Part shown: positions 12,902 through 26,631 of the stretch, piece by piece
How positions within the stretch are numbered: position 1 is the stretch's first letter
How the letters are laid out: the number at the start of each line of letters is the position of its first letter
Assembly: GCA_905250025.1 (NCBI GenBank)
Contig: CAJNOJ010000035.1
Span: 1 to 64,000 of the forward strand
DNA: 64,000 bases
Reading direction: 5' to 3'
DNA from: Adineta ricciae
Taxonomy: Eukaryota; Rotifera; Eurotatoria; Adinetida; Adinetidae
The notes under the pieces: model-generated
Seen by the model: only the letters and a program-made list of their open reading frames with translations
Database searches by the model: none
Told to the model about the DNA's origin: nothing
Position numbers and translations under genes: made by a program

Positions 12902-13452
12902 ATGTTTATCGGAAATACCAAACGTTTTCTAACGCAACAACAAGCATCGTGCATCGTTATTCACCTCAAACTTCGACATGCTTCCTCCTCTGCTGTGCCA
13001 CCCGCCAAACTAACCTCAAGTTATTTTCACCATTCTTCATCACTTCCATTCGTCTACAAAACAATCAGTCAAAACTTTGACGAGACTGCTGCCAAATATC
13101 CAGATCATGAGTGCTATGTCTTTTCGAGTAAGTTATTCGATCACAACCTTTCCTANNNNNNNNNNNNNNNNNNNNNNNNNNNNNNNNNNNNGCCGAAGCA
13201 CAAGTCTTTTCGATTCCTGACGAACGATATGGTGAAGAAGTGTGCACATGGATCAAACTGAAACCGAATGCACCGACATGCACAGTCAATGATATTACTA
13301 AATTTCTATCGGACAAACTTGCATTCTTCAAGATTCCGAAACACATTCGTTTTGTAGATAAATTCATAATGACACCAACCGGCAAAGTGCAAAAGTTCAA
13401 GTTATCGGAAGCGATGGTCGCCGAGTTAAAGGAAGTGAAGTCGAAGAAATAA
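12902..13452 (+). CDS. ACSF2: ACSF2-like acyl-CoA synthetase, copy A (gap inside)
   Basis: This is the first of a tandem set of medium-chain acyl-CoA ligases of the ACSF2 type, which activate fatty acids with ATP and CoA in mitochondria. Only the two ends are present. Exon 1 encodes a presequence-like start (MFIGNTKRFLTQQQ) and the first 75 or so residues; intron 1 starts with GTAAGT and is cut by 36 N (13156-13191). Sequence resumes at AEAQVFSIPDERYGEEV, 86 residues from the stop, with the C-terminal GKVQKFKL block of the family. About 500 codons are missing because of the gap, not because of visible decay. The ends differ from copies B and C by only a few bases. Confidence 0.85.
13156..13191. 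other. assembly gap, 36 N
   Basis: A run of 36 N falls within ACSF2 copy A, between intron 1 and the last third of the last exon. The true missing sequence should be about 1.7 kb if copy A is like its neighbours, so the N count does not reflect real length. Confidence 0.97.
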
Positions 13453-14248
13453 ACACTCTCTTTTCGATAATTTTTGTGTAGAAGATTTTATTGGTTTAGC
13501 GCAGTTTTCTACCTTCAGTGTTGAAAAGTGTGCTTTTTCCAAAATAGTTGGTTTTTGTGGAAATTGATAAAGGAGATTGAGGTACTTTGCTCGAGTGCGT
13601 TAACCTTCGTGTCTCATCCTATGGTTTCGTTCAGGGGAGTTTAAATATAGTATTCATAAGTTTTCACAGTCCATTCCTTAAAATGTATTGGTATGGATTA
13701 ATTGTATGTAAGGTTCTTCTGCGAGTTATGAACAAACGAAAAGAGTTATACAGTAATCAGTTGTTTAGCAGACGAAAATGATTTTTATCACCGTAAAACA
13801 AACCATCCTGCAGTGTTTCATAATCCAATTCTATGAAGAACCAATGGTTCGAACGTGTACAAAGTGACAATTTCATTCAGCTGTTATATAGAGATACATA
13901 CATACGTTGGTAATGCTTGCATAATACTACGCATATGAGAATATTTAACACATATCCAGTTTGACACATTTATTGGAATGGTTGTAAGTCCACTAAAACA
14001 GTACGAATGTACTCGCGCACTACGATATATAGGCTGACATATTCCATCCCACTTTCCAATATTTACCAAGATTTTTTACCTCTTTCCCTTTCTTTCTTAA
14101 CTATATTTAGATTTTTTCACGCACATACTAACGACGTAAACAGCAGCGAACGATAAGAAAAACTTTTTCATTCTCTTGCGTCTTACTATACGTCTACAAA
14201 ACTAGGACACGTGTATCTTTGGACTTTGAATACTAATAAGCTCACACC
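13453..14248. other. spacer between ACSF2 copies A and B
   Basis: No gene recognised. The sequence after copy A's stop is unlike that after copy C's stop, and the sequence before copy B's ATG is unlike that before copy A's. Short frames here have no features. Confidence 0.45.
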
Positions 14249-15755
14249 ATGTTTATCGGAATTACCAAACGTTTTCTAACGCAACAACAAGCATCGTGCA
14301 TCGTTTTTCACCTCAAACTTCGACATGCTTCCTCCTCTGCTGTGTCATCCGCCAAACTAACCTCAAGTTATTTTCACCATTCTTCATCACTTCCATTCGT
14401 CTACAAAACAATCAGTCAAAACTTTGACGAGACTGCTGCCAAATATCCAGATCATGAGTGCTATGTCTTTTCGAGTAAGTTATTCGATCACAACCTTTCC
14501 TAGTCAATCTCGTATTCTGCAGGCGAACAAAAACGATATACTTTCAAGTCATTCAAAGAGGAAGTCGATGGTCTAGCTGCATCTCTTCTCGAACTCGGAT
14601 TCGAAAAGAATGATCGGTTTGCGGTATGGCTACCAAACACCTCACAGAATGTCGCAATGACCTATGCTGCATCGAAACTAGGTCTCATCAAAGTGAGTCG
14701 ATACTGTATTGATCCATGGATTTCTCATGAGAATGATTGTAGGTGAACATCAATCCTGCTTATGTTGGTCGTGAACTTGAGTATTGCATCAACAAGGTGG
14801 GATGCAAAGGCTTGATTTTGCCACCATCGGTGAAAGTGATTCCATCGTTGGACCTGTTTCGAAAGGTAGTTCCTGAACTGGATAGTCACTCGAGATCTCG
14901 TGAGCTGTCGTCGAAAGCGCTTCCGACGTTGAAACACGTGATACTGATAGGCGATGGATCGAAGAGCAGTGGAACTCATTCGTATGATGATTTGGTGAAG
15001 CGCGGAAGTAAACTGTCACACAATAAGCTGGAAGAGCGGCAAGCATCAGTGAATCCCGATTCGGCCGTGGCAATATTTTACACATCGGGCACAACTGGAC
15101 AACCGAAAGCAGCAACGTTAAGTAACTTTGGGATGCTCAATCTAGTGCATGCTCAATGGGAGCACCTTGGCCAGTTCTTCACACGTCTCTGTGTTCCTAT
15201 TCCAATGTTTCACATGTTTTCTGAAATCGTCGGTGTACTAAATGTGGCTGTCGCGAAAGCAAAAGTAATTTTCCCGGCGATTTTACCTGATACTGTTTCG
15301 ACGATGGAAAGTATTCACAAAGAAAAATGTACAGCTCTTATCGGTGCACCGATTATCTTTCGTGATATTTTAACACATCCTGACAAGAACAAATACGATT
15401 TAAGCTCATTGGAATTCTCTGCAATTGGTGCCAGTCCAATGCACCCTAGTTTCTTATCACAGTTAGAGAAAGAAATACCAGTTAAACGTATAGCCCAAGG
15501 CTATGGATTGACAGAAAATTGTGCCATATTGACTAGTGGCATGTGGGCCGGTGATAGTGATCCCAAACGACGTCAAGGATCTCTGGGACGATGTATGCAA
15601 CGGTTAGAAGTCAAAGTAGCTGATGAAAATGGTAATGCTGTACCCATAGGTCAACAAGGTGAGATTTGGGCACGTGGTTACCCGATCATGATGGGCTATT
15701 ATAATGATCCTGAGAAAACAAAAGAAGCACTCACTCCTTCTGGATGGCTTCGAAC
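14249..15755 (+). CDS. ACSF2: ACSF2-like acyl-CoA synthetase, copy B (3' end lost in gap)
   Basis: Three exons are visible: 14249-14474, 14523-14692 and 14743-15755. The product starts with a likely mitochondrial presequence (MFIGITKRFLTQQQ). It has the AMP-binding P-loop FYTSGTTGQPKAATL, a QGYGLTENCA motif equivalent to the YGxTE adenylate motif, and runs to GYYNDPEKTKEALTPSGWLR, just before the expected TGD motif. There it meets a single N (15756), after which sequence jumps back to the middle of exon 2. About 140 C-terminal residues are therefore absent by assembly, not by mutation. The first third and last third of exon 3 are almost identical to copy C while the middle is clearly diverged. 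Confidence 0.9.
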
Positions 15756-15756
15756 N
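15756..15756. other. single-N scaffold join
   Basis: The base before this N belongs to the last exon of one ACSF2 copy and the base after it to the middle of exon 2 of another. The junction is not biological; it marks an unresolved join in a tandem or allelic repeat. Confidence 0.9.
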
Positions 15757-17300
15757 AAGAATGATCGGTTTGCGGTATGGCTACCAAACACCTCACAGAA
15801 TGTCGCAATGACCTATGCTGCATCGAAACTAGGTCTCATCAAAGTGAGTCGATACTGTATTGATCCATGGATTTCTCATGAGAATGATTGTAGGTGAATA
15901 TCAATCCTGCTTATGTTGGTCGTGAACTTGAGTATTGCATCAACAAGGTGGGATGCAAAGGCTTGATTTTGCCACCATCGGTGAAAGTGATTCCATCGTT
16001 GGACCTGTTTCGAAAGGTGGTTCCTGAACTGGATAGTCACTCGACATCTCGTGAGCTATCGTCGAAAGCGCTTCCGACGTTGAAACACGTGATACTGACA
16101 GGCGATGGATCGAAGAGCAGTGGAACTCATTCGTATGATGATTTGGTGAAGCGCGGAAGTAAACTGTCACACAATAAGCTGGAAGAGCGGCAAGCATCAG
16201 TGAATCCCGATTCGGCGGTGGCAATATTTTACACATCGGGCACAACCGGTCAGCCAAAAGCGGCGACACTTACGAATTACGGCATACTCAATTTGGTGCA
16301 TGCTCAATGGGAACTTCTGGGCCAATATTTCACACGTCTCTGTGTTCCTATTCCAATGTTTCATATATTTGCAGAGGTGGTTGGCGTATTGAATGTGGCT
16401 GTTGCGAAAGCAAAAGTAATTTTTCCGGCGATTTTACCTGACACAGTTACAACAATGCAAGCTATTCATAGTGAGAAGTGTACAGCTCTTATCGGCGCAC
16501 CGATTATCTTTCGTGATATATTAATGCATCCGGACAGAAAAAAGTACGATCTCAGTTCGTTAACTTTTGGTGCTCTAGGAGCAAGTCCGATGCATACAGA
16601 CTTCTTAGCACAACTGGAAAAAGAAATACCAATTGGACGTGTGTCTCAAGGTTATGGTATGACAGAAAACTCAGCTCTTATGACGAGTGGTATGTGGGCC
16701 GGTGACAGTGATCCCAAACGACGTCAAGGATCTCTGGGACGATGTATGCAACGGTTAGAAGTCAAAGTAGCTGATGAAAATGGTAATGCTGTACCCATAG
16801 GTCAACAAGGTGAGATTTGGGCACGTGGTTACCCGATCATGATGGGCTATTATAATGATCCTGAGAAAACAAAAGAAGCACTCACTCCTTCTGGATGGCT
16901 TCGAACTGGTGACGAAGCTAAAATGGATGAAGATGGTTATCTGTATTACGTAGGTCGTCAAAAGGAAATGATCATTCGTGGCGGTATCAATATCTATCCC
17001 GTGGAAATTGAAAACACTCTTATCGAACATCCAAGTGTTGCCGAAGCACAAGTCTTTTCGATTCCTGACGAACGATATGGTGAAGAAGTGTGCACATGGA
17101 TCAAACTGAAACCGAATGCACCGACATGCACAGTCAATGATATTACTAAATTTCTATCGGACAAACTTGCATTCTTCAAGATTCCGAAACATATTCGTTT
17201 TGTAGATAAATTCATAATGACACCGACGGGCAAAGTGCAAAAGTTCAAGTTATCGGAAGTGATGGTTGCCGAGTTAAAGGAAGTGAAGTCAAAGAAATAA
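15757..17300 (+). CDS. ACSF2: ACSF2-like acyl-CoA synthetase, copy C (5' end lost in gap)
   Basis: This starts inside exon 2 (KNDRFAVWLPNTSQNVAMTY) directly after the N. Exon 2 ends at 15843, followed by a 50-nt intron identical to that of copy B, then exon 3, 15894-17300, to a normal stop. It holds the full catalytic core: FYTSGTTGQPKAATL, QGYGMTENSA, LRTGDEAKMDEDGY with the conserved Asp, YVGRQKEMIIRGG, and the C-terminal PTGKVQKFKL with the adenylation lysine. Human ACSF2 has the same order of motifs. Together with copy B's 5' part it could be one gene or two; the flanks alone prove at least two loci (A, and B/C). Confidence 0.93.
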
Positions 17301-20004
17301 GCGTTGCCTGTTGCTTTTTTTAATAAGAATTTTATGAAAAAATAAATATGAACTAAACGAATACAGCCGTGAGTTTAGACTGCAATATGAAATATAATGG
17401 GTCTCAACGTTAGGTATATATATTGTATGCCATCTTAGATGATCCAAAACACTACGAATATATTCCTTTAAGTAGAATGAAAGGGTATGCGCTCTGCAGG
17501 AGATCGATTTTTGTAAAACTACGTATTTCGATAGTCTTTAGTGTCGTCATTCAGACTATGTATAAATATGATATGAACAAAGCTTGTTTGGTCGGGGTTT
17601 GACGCATTTGCTAGAAGCATTAGTGAAAACACGTTGCACTCTCATTCATTTTTCTTTGTGCTTATCGTGATGTAATACGGTCGTATTTACACTAATAATA
17701 TTGGAAAGTTGTCTAGTCATCAATAATTTTGCTCTCAAATTGCCGGGATGACTGTAAGTAGAGTTGAAAAGATTCGATGTTGTATTAAATATATGAACTT
17801 CTCAAGTAGGTGGTGACAGAGTAGCCTTTAAACAAATTTTACTTTCGAAGTTCGTGTTTGTTTTTTTTCGACAATTTGACAAAAATGTGATGTTTTTTAC
17901 GCTCTTTTCTCTTATGCATAATATGTTATTAGCATCTACGCACACTTTGCTCGACAATGTTGCAGCTCGTGTTTCCCATTCAAAAGAGAAAACTGTTCTG
18001 AAGATGGTAGGAACAGGTTTTTTTAGAAAATATCACTATTTTTGAGATAAATGAAATCTGCAGGAGACGCTAGAAGCACTTTTCGCAGTTTTGAAATTAA
18101 GATAAGTATAGGGTATGAACGAAATTGATTTAGAAAATGGGTCCCTTACAATTTTTAGATATAAATTTCTTCTTCATTTTAAAAAACTTCATAATTTCCC
18201 TGTTGTACCAAAAATATTCGCCGCGAAAAGTTCGCTTTTTTGGTGTATTTATCAAATGATCTAGTATCTGTAATAATTGCTTGGTTCAAATTTTTATCAT
18301 ATTCTGTCTTCTGAAAATTTCATGAACTCCTGTACTTTTGAGAGAGGGAGAAGATATTCCCTAATTTAAAAACATACAATACTTTGAAATCTGGTAAATT
18401 TCGAATAAAGTTTCACATAAAATAAGATCTTCTATATTTTTATTTCTCGACGTAACCAGTTTTTCGCAGATCTTACAGCTAACTGACTGTGCAGTAGATG
18501 CAAACATGCGATAGAGAGGGAGAGAGATTACATTCACTCCAACACATTATGCTATTTTCCTTCTCTTATTGTACTATGCTTTATTGATCCACAGCAGTGC
18601 TTGGATGAACTTTTCCTCTCTCTATCGTTGTATACACGCACTGGTGTAGTTTCCATTCATATAAAAACCAATCATCTTCATTTTTTGTAGGCTTTTTAAT
18701 AATCGTAAACATGACTCTAAATAGATAGAATATCATCAATGAAACATAACAGCGGTCTCTGCGAAAGTCAACTTTTTATTTAGCTTGCTACCTTCAAGTC
18801 CGCAGAACATGCAGATCACTGAACCTTCAACAAGGAAATTTAAACGAAAATAGCAATCTACTTTTAACTGCCAAAAAAATATTCGTATCGATCCTATGCA
18901 AAGATTATGAATAGCCATGATATTCATATTCAAGCTAATCAGCAGGTATCAAGTACGGAATTCGATGTCGTTAATGTAGCCAATTAACTACTATTGAACT
19001 CATTATATTTTGAAGCTGTTCCAAATAGTTAAAGCATATTGAAGAATAATGGTATCGAATGGGATAAAAGTGGAAGACCAAATTAGAGAGGTTTCCATAC
19101 ATATAAAGATTAAAAAAATCAAAACAACTACCATATTGTTTAGTTAATAGGATAACAAATATTACAAAAGATTATGTGTTGTCATCATGCTGTTACAGAA
19201 CAAACCGGTCGTGGTGCGTTTGTATCTTCTGTTGAGACTATATGGATCTTGTGAGAAAAATTGGAAACAGTTCGAACTGAGATTACTATTTTTCATATAT
19301 TTTTGCTTGTCATCTATGTATAATCTTCATTTCTATCTATGCCGAAAACATTTTACATGTTGTAATGTTTGAAGCGTTCATTATTGGACTGTGATTAATT
19401 GTTTTCCTTCAAACTCTTTTATGCGATCGTGTACACAATCATTCTCATTGTTAAAAAGAAAAATCGATATTTTTATTTGATCAGTGTCTTTTCCATTCAA
19501 AGAAATTTTAGATTTACTTCAGAATTTTCCTCTGATCACATCATAGATCGTGATGTCATCGGACATTCTCAATTAATGACTCGATTTCAATGTCAACAAA
19601 ACATTTCTTTGCTTTTTTTCGATAATAAATCTGTTAATCAGTACGAAATGTCCCAATGATTCCTGTTCTATGCCTTTTGACATTGAAATGTATGAACAGT
19701 AGTTGAAAACAATTGTTTCACTTGAAAGCAATCAGAGAATGGGCAAACAAACATTTAAACGAACTAATGAATCTTGATAATCGTTCAGTTGAGTAAAAGC
19801 AGTCAATGCATTTCGCCTGATTGATCTTGAAGAGCATTTTTTCTATTCAAAATCGAAAGCTTCATTTGAACCGGATGAAACAGTGATGATTATCAGTCAA
19901 ATATTCAAAATAATAAGAAAAACATCATTTTAAATTAATTTACTTCCAGTCAAACGGAAACTTAGTTTTCTGAGATAAGAACGATCTCTTCATGACTTTT
20001 TCTG
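17301..20004. other. gene-poor spacer, 2.7 kb
   Basis: This is the longest gene-free stretch in the window. It is AT-rich, with several short frames (for example 17854-18045) that show no domain, signal peptide or repeat. I see no terminal repeats or transposon protein. The right edge runs into a decayed ACSF2 fragment, so the stretch may be the remains of further array copies too diverged to see. Confidence 0.45.
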
Positions 20005-20122
20005 TTTTCCAAGAACCTAAATTAAAGTCTTATCGAACATCCTACTCTTGACAAATTGTCTTCATTTCTGAGATGAACGTCAATGAAGAAGTGTGCGCAC
20101 GAATCAAAGTGAAAACCATCAT
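20005..20122 (+). pseudogene. ACSF2: decayed ACSF2 fragment
   Basis: About 115 bases align base-for-base, with scattered differences and small indels, to the last exon of the intact ACSF2 copies (about 17000-17115). Shared strings include tcttatcgaacatcc and gaagaagtgtgc. It corresponds to the segment from IENTLIEHP to EEVCTWIKLK. No open frame spans it and nothing similar remains on either side, so it is a relic of an additional array copy about 2.7 kb beyond the last intact stop. Confidence 0.75.
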
Positions 20123-20396
20123 CATTCATCTTTTCTTCATTTGGACTATGTTTTATACATATTTGAGTAGATGAGCGACCTCTTTCTCGTCACTTTGTAT
20201 ATATTGATTAGATTATTTTTAAAATTCACTCGGAAAAAATTCATCGAGAACCTACTGTACATCTTTTCGGATATCTGTTGACAATAATCAATGTCGTCTG
20301 TGTCCTTTGTTCCGCAGTCTTTCTAAAACATTACTTACTTGTTCAGTTCAGTCGACTTTTACGTGCACATTCTGTTCTCCATTCATTCAAACCATC

Positions 20397-21200
20397 ATGT
20401 CGAAATCATCTTTAATTCCTCTGGATTTCTTTCTCGATATGTGTCCATTTGATCTTTATTCGAAAACTGGCCCATCAATTCCATCATGTAATCCAGCGAT
20501 TGCTCCAGATATTTCAATGATCCACGGAATGAATCTATCCACAATGAATAATAATAACACAACTACATGTTTTGAATCTCAAACGAATCATCCAATGTTA
20601 AACGGTGAACTGCTACTTTCCTATTGTCCGTCGACGTCATTAAACATTCCTTATGCAACTGAAACAAGTAAATCAACTCCATCATTGATACCTTGTGCTT
20701 TAACACAATCCTGTTCATACCATAATAATTCTCAATCGACAATACAATTATGTAAACGTGTTAATGAATATCTCGATGATATCATTCGTTTATTGATTCA
20801 TATGGATACAAGTTCAGATCGACGAATGCATAATATAAATAATCTTTTGAAAAATATTCAATTCATTGTTGAACGTTTTATAATCATTCAACAAAAAATA
20901 ATTAAACCATTGAATGATTCTTCAAGTGACATGCTAAAATTAAACATGTTGATTCGTTCGTTAAATAACCCATCGAATCAAAATCATGCCAATAATGCAA
21001 TCTATTTGGATCATCGTTTACATGAAGAATTCGTTTGCGTATTGAAACAACTTGTGCGGTTAATTGATGCGTCACGTTTATCTCTGGGAAATACAAATAT
21101 AAATTTACAAGAGAAACTTGATGCTATTCATGAACAAACCAATTCTATGCACGAACATCTTGTAACAATAACACGAAAACTTGAAACGAATATTATTTAA
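20397..21200 (+). CDS. unknown helical protein upstream of MCM4
   Basis: This is a single open frame of 267 residues from ATG 20397; an upstream extension has no ATG. I do not recognise it with confidence. The first 130 residues are low-complexity, rich in Ser, Thr, Asn and Pro. From about residue 120 it is predicted helical: a block starting CKRVNEYLDDIIRLL, a second (NNLLKNIQFIVERF) and a C-terminal heptad-like helix (INLQEKLDAIHEQTNSMHEH) ending at the stop. The helix order loosely resembles Mediator subunit MED30 but without diagnostic identity. An AATAAA lies directly at the stop and the MCM4 ATG follows 73 bp later. Confidence 0.7.
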   Translation: MSKSSLIPLDFFLDMCPFDLYSKTGPSIPSCNPAIAPDISMIHGMNLSTMNNNNTTTCFESQTNHPMLNGELLLSYCPSTSLNIPYATETSKSTPSLIPCALTQSCSYHNNSQSTIQLCKRVNEYLDDIIRLLIHMDTSSDRRMHNINNLLKNIQFIVERFIIIQQKIIKPLNDSSSDMLKLNMLIRSLNNPSNQNHANNAIYLDHRLHEEFVCVLKQLVRLIDASRLSLGNTNINLQEKLDAIHEQTNSMHEHLVTITRKLETNII

Positions 21201-21257
21201 ATAAAATAATTTCTTTCTTTCTATGCGTAAAATCACCAAATTATTTTGTTAAACGAT

Positions 21258-21273
21258 ATGTTCACTTTTCTAG
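21258..21273 (+). promoter_or_regulatory. acceptor-like site abutting the MCM4 ATG
   Basis: A pyrimidine-rich run (ttcacttttctag) ends directly at the MCM4 start codon, 58 nt after the upstream stop. With no room for a promoter plus first exon, it could be a spliced-leader trans-splice acceptor; a 5' leader intron reaching into the upstream gene is the alternative. Confidence 0.35.
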
Positions 21274-24617
<3,344 letters not shown>

Positions 24618-24921
24618 ATCAATTTCATTTATTATCCTCATCTATATACGGATTTCAATTACTTTCCACAGCGGACAAATCTATTTTTTTCTTTTTGTTA
24701 TACTCTTACGATTAGATTGAATAAATAAATAAACTTAATTCTATATCAAAAAATAGTCTGTAATGTACTAACGCCATCTACTTGTAAAACTTTTGGATTC
24801 GGTCGATCTAATGCTTGCTCGTCTAACAAATAGGAATAGTGTCTATTCTGTTTCTTCAAGATCGTCTTCCCAAATCAATGTAATCGATTGTCACTTCCTG
24901 TCCTTTCTTTATGTACTTACA
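24618..24921. other. MCM4/BCKDK spacer
   Basis: Holds overlapping AATAAA motifs near 24720-24735, likely the MCM4 poly(A) signal, then the leader of the next gene. An ATG at 24811, in frame with the kinase, could give a longer N terminus. Confidence 0.5.
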
Positions 24922-26264
24922 ATGTCTGTCTATCGTTACTTATCATCAACAGTTCGATCATCGAATTCAACTCCAAGTACGGCCTGTCTCTCCAGTATAG
25001 TTAAGCAATTAGCGAAATTTTCATCTCACGATGAACTGATCGAATACTCTCAACGACCTATTTCATACTGTTACCCGAATCGTATGATCGATGCTTGTTC
25101 ACCTGAACATTCAACGCCGGTTGATATGATTCAAACTGCACGAGATCTTCATGATCAATTATTAGTTCGTCTTGCGCATTGTTTGTCCCATTTTCAATCG
25201 ATTCCATTTCTTCCCGGTGTTAATCCAACATTATTGGCTTTACATGAACGCTATCTGAAACTTTTTGAAAGTCTCGCACAATTTCGTCAAATTAAAACAT
25301 TGAAAGATGAAGAAAAATTCCACGAATTAATCAACCGATTTATTGTACAAAACAACGATGTGATCGGATTATTATCAACAGGCTGTAGTGAAGCACAGAA
25401 ATATTTCAAAAATTATGAAACCATGAAGGAATTTTTGGATAATGTTCTTCATGTACGTTTGGCCATGCGTTTACTTGCTGAACATTATATGGAATTACAT
25501 AAACAACAAGCACAGTCCGAATGGCGTGGAGCTATTTGTATGAATTTCTCACCTGCGAAAGCAGTTCAACAATGTATCAAAGATGTTTCTTCATTATGTT
25601 TTGAAACCTATACAGTTGTGCCGTATATTCAAGTAGAAAATTCTATGCAGGAATCCATTCCCTATTTCCCCAGTATTGTGGAATATATCCTGCGTGAATT
25701 GTTGAAAAATTCGATGCGTGCAATTGTTGAGCACACGAAATGTTCATTGGGCAACATTCAACATGTCAAGCAATACTTTGAAAAACATCGTGATACACCA
25801 CTGTGTACAATTGAGATCGCATCGAATCCTGTTGATGAAAATTTTATCATCGCAGTTAAAGATCAAGGAGGTGGAATTGACGCAAGCGATGATAAACTAT
25901 TCACGTATATGTTTAGCGGTAAGAAAGGTGACGGATGACATCGACATATTCCTATCTGATTCTTTCCCGTAGGTGATGTTCCCAAAGAAGAGAAAGAGGA
26001 AAAACATATCGATATCTTAGCCGATTTTCAAGAACGTATGACTCAATCGTAAGTTATCATGGAAGGTTTGTGGTTCAAGCTCGATTCATCTTTCTGTTCA
26101 GATCGAAACAAATGTATGGCTATGGATTCGGCCTTCCTGTTTGCCGCCTCTATTCGAAGTTTTTCGGTGGATCGTTAACTCTTCGACAGGTATCACGTAT
26201 CGGTATTGATACTTACCTTCGTCTCGGTTTCATTCATACAAATTCTGAACGTATCAAGATTTAA
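24922..26264 (+). CDS. BCKDK: branched-chain ketoacid dehydrogenase kinase
   Basis: This mitochondrial GHKL-fold kinase phosphorylates and inactivates the E1-alpha subunit of the branched-chain ketoacid dehydrogenase complex. Three exons (24922-25920, 25973-26048, 26101-26264) give about 412 residues, the same as human. The start is Ser/Thr/Arg-rich, as for a presequence. The N-terminal four-helix bundle includes LPGVNPTLLALHERY. The ATPase domain carries the N box ELLKNSMRA, the G1 box DQGGGI and the G2 box YGFGLP. The C-terminal GIDTYLRL is nearer to BCKDK (GTDVYLRL) than to the pyruvate dehydrogenase kinases. The main uncertainty is which of two in-frame ATGs (24811 or 24922) is used. Confidence 0.9.
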
Positions 26265-26631
26265 TCGCTAAATAAACTCACTCCTTCTAGTCATGTCTTT
26301 TTAGTACATTTTACATGTATCTCATTTGATGAGTTGATGTTCGAATAGTTTTTTTCATACGAAATTTCAACAGAAAACATAAACGAGCTCATGGTGATAG
26401 TTAGATTTCGCCATACACATCTCATCTTCTCATTGTACACGTGCGACATCTGATAGCGACTCTCTATATCACCATTGACGACAATCTTGGTAACATAGGA
26501 CAAGAGAGAAGGGCAATAAAAGTCATACAGAATAATTTGCTCGGATCAAATTCTTCATACTCACTCATTCCGAATGAACGTGCATTAAGTACCAGCGAAA
26601 TCTTTGTTTTCGCTAGTCTGATTATTTATGG
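26265..26631. other. BCKDK/ZDHHC spacer
   Basis: AT-rich spacer, no gene recognised. Frames on both strands here are short and overlap. Confidence 0.5.

Noticed and set aside
17301-20004. Transposon or virus-like element in the long spacer
   Set aside because: No terminal repeats, target duplications or recognisable element proteins; only a host-gene relic at its right edge.
20307-20396. Longer start for the protein upstream of MCM4
   Set aside because: The extension begins at TTG; the first in-frame ATG is 20397.
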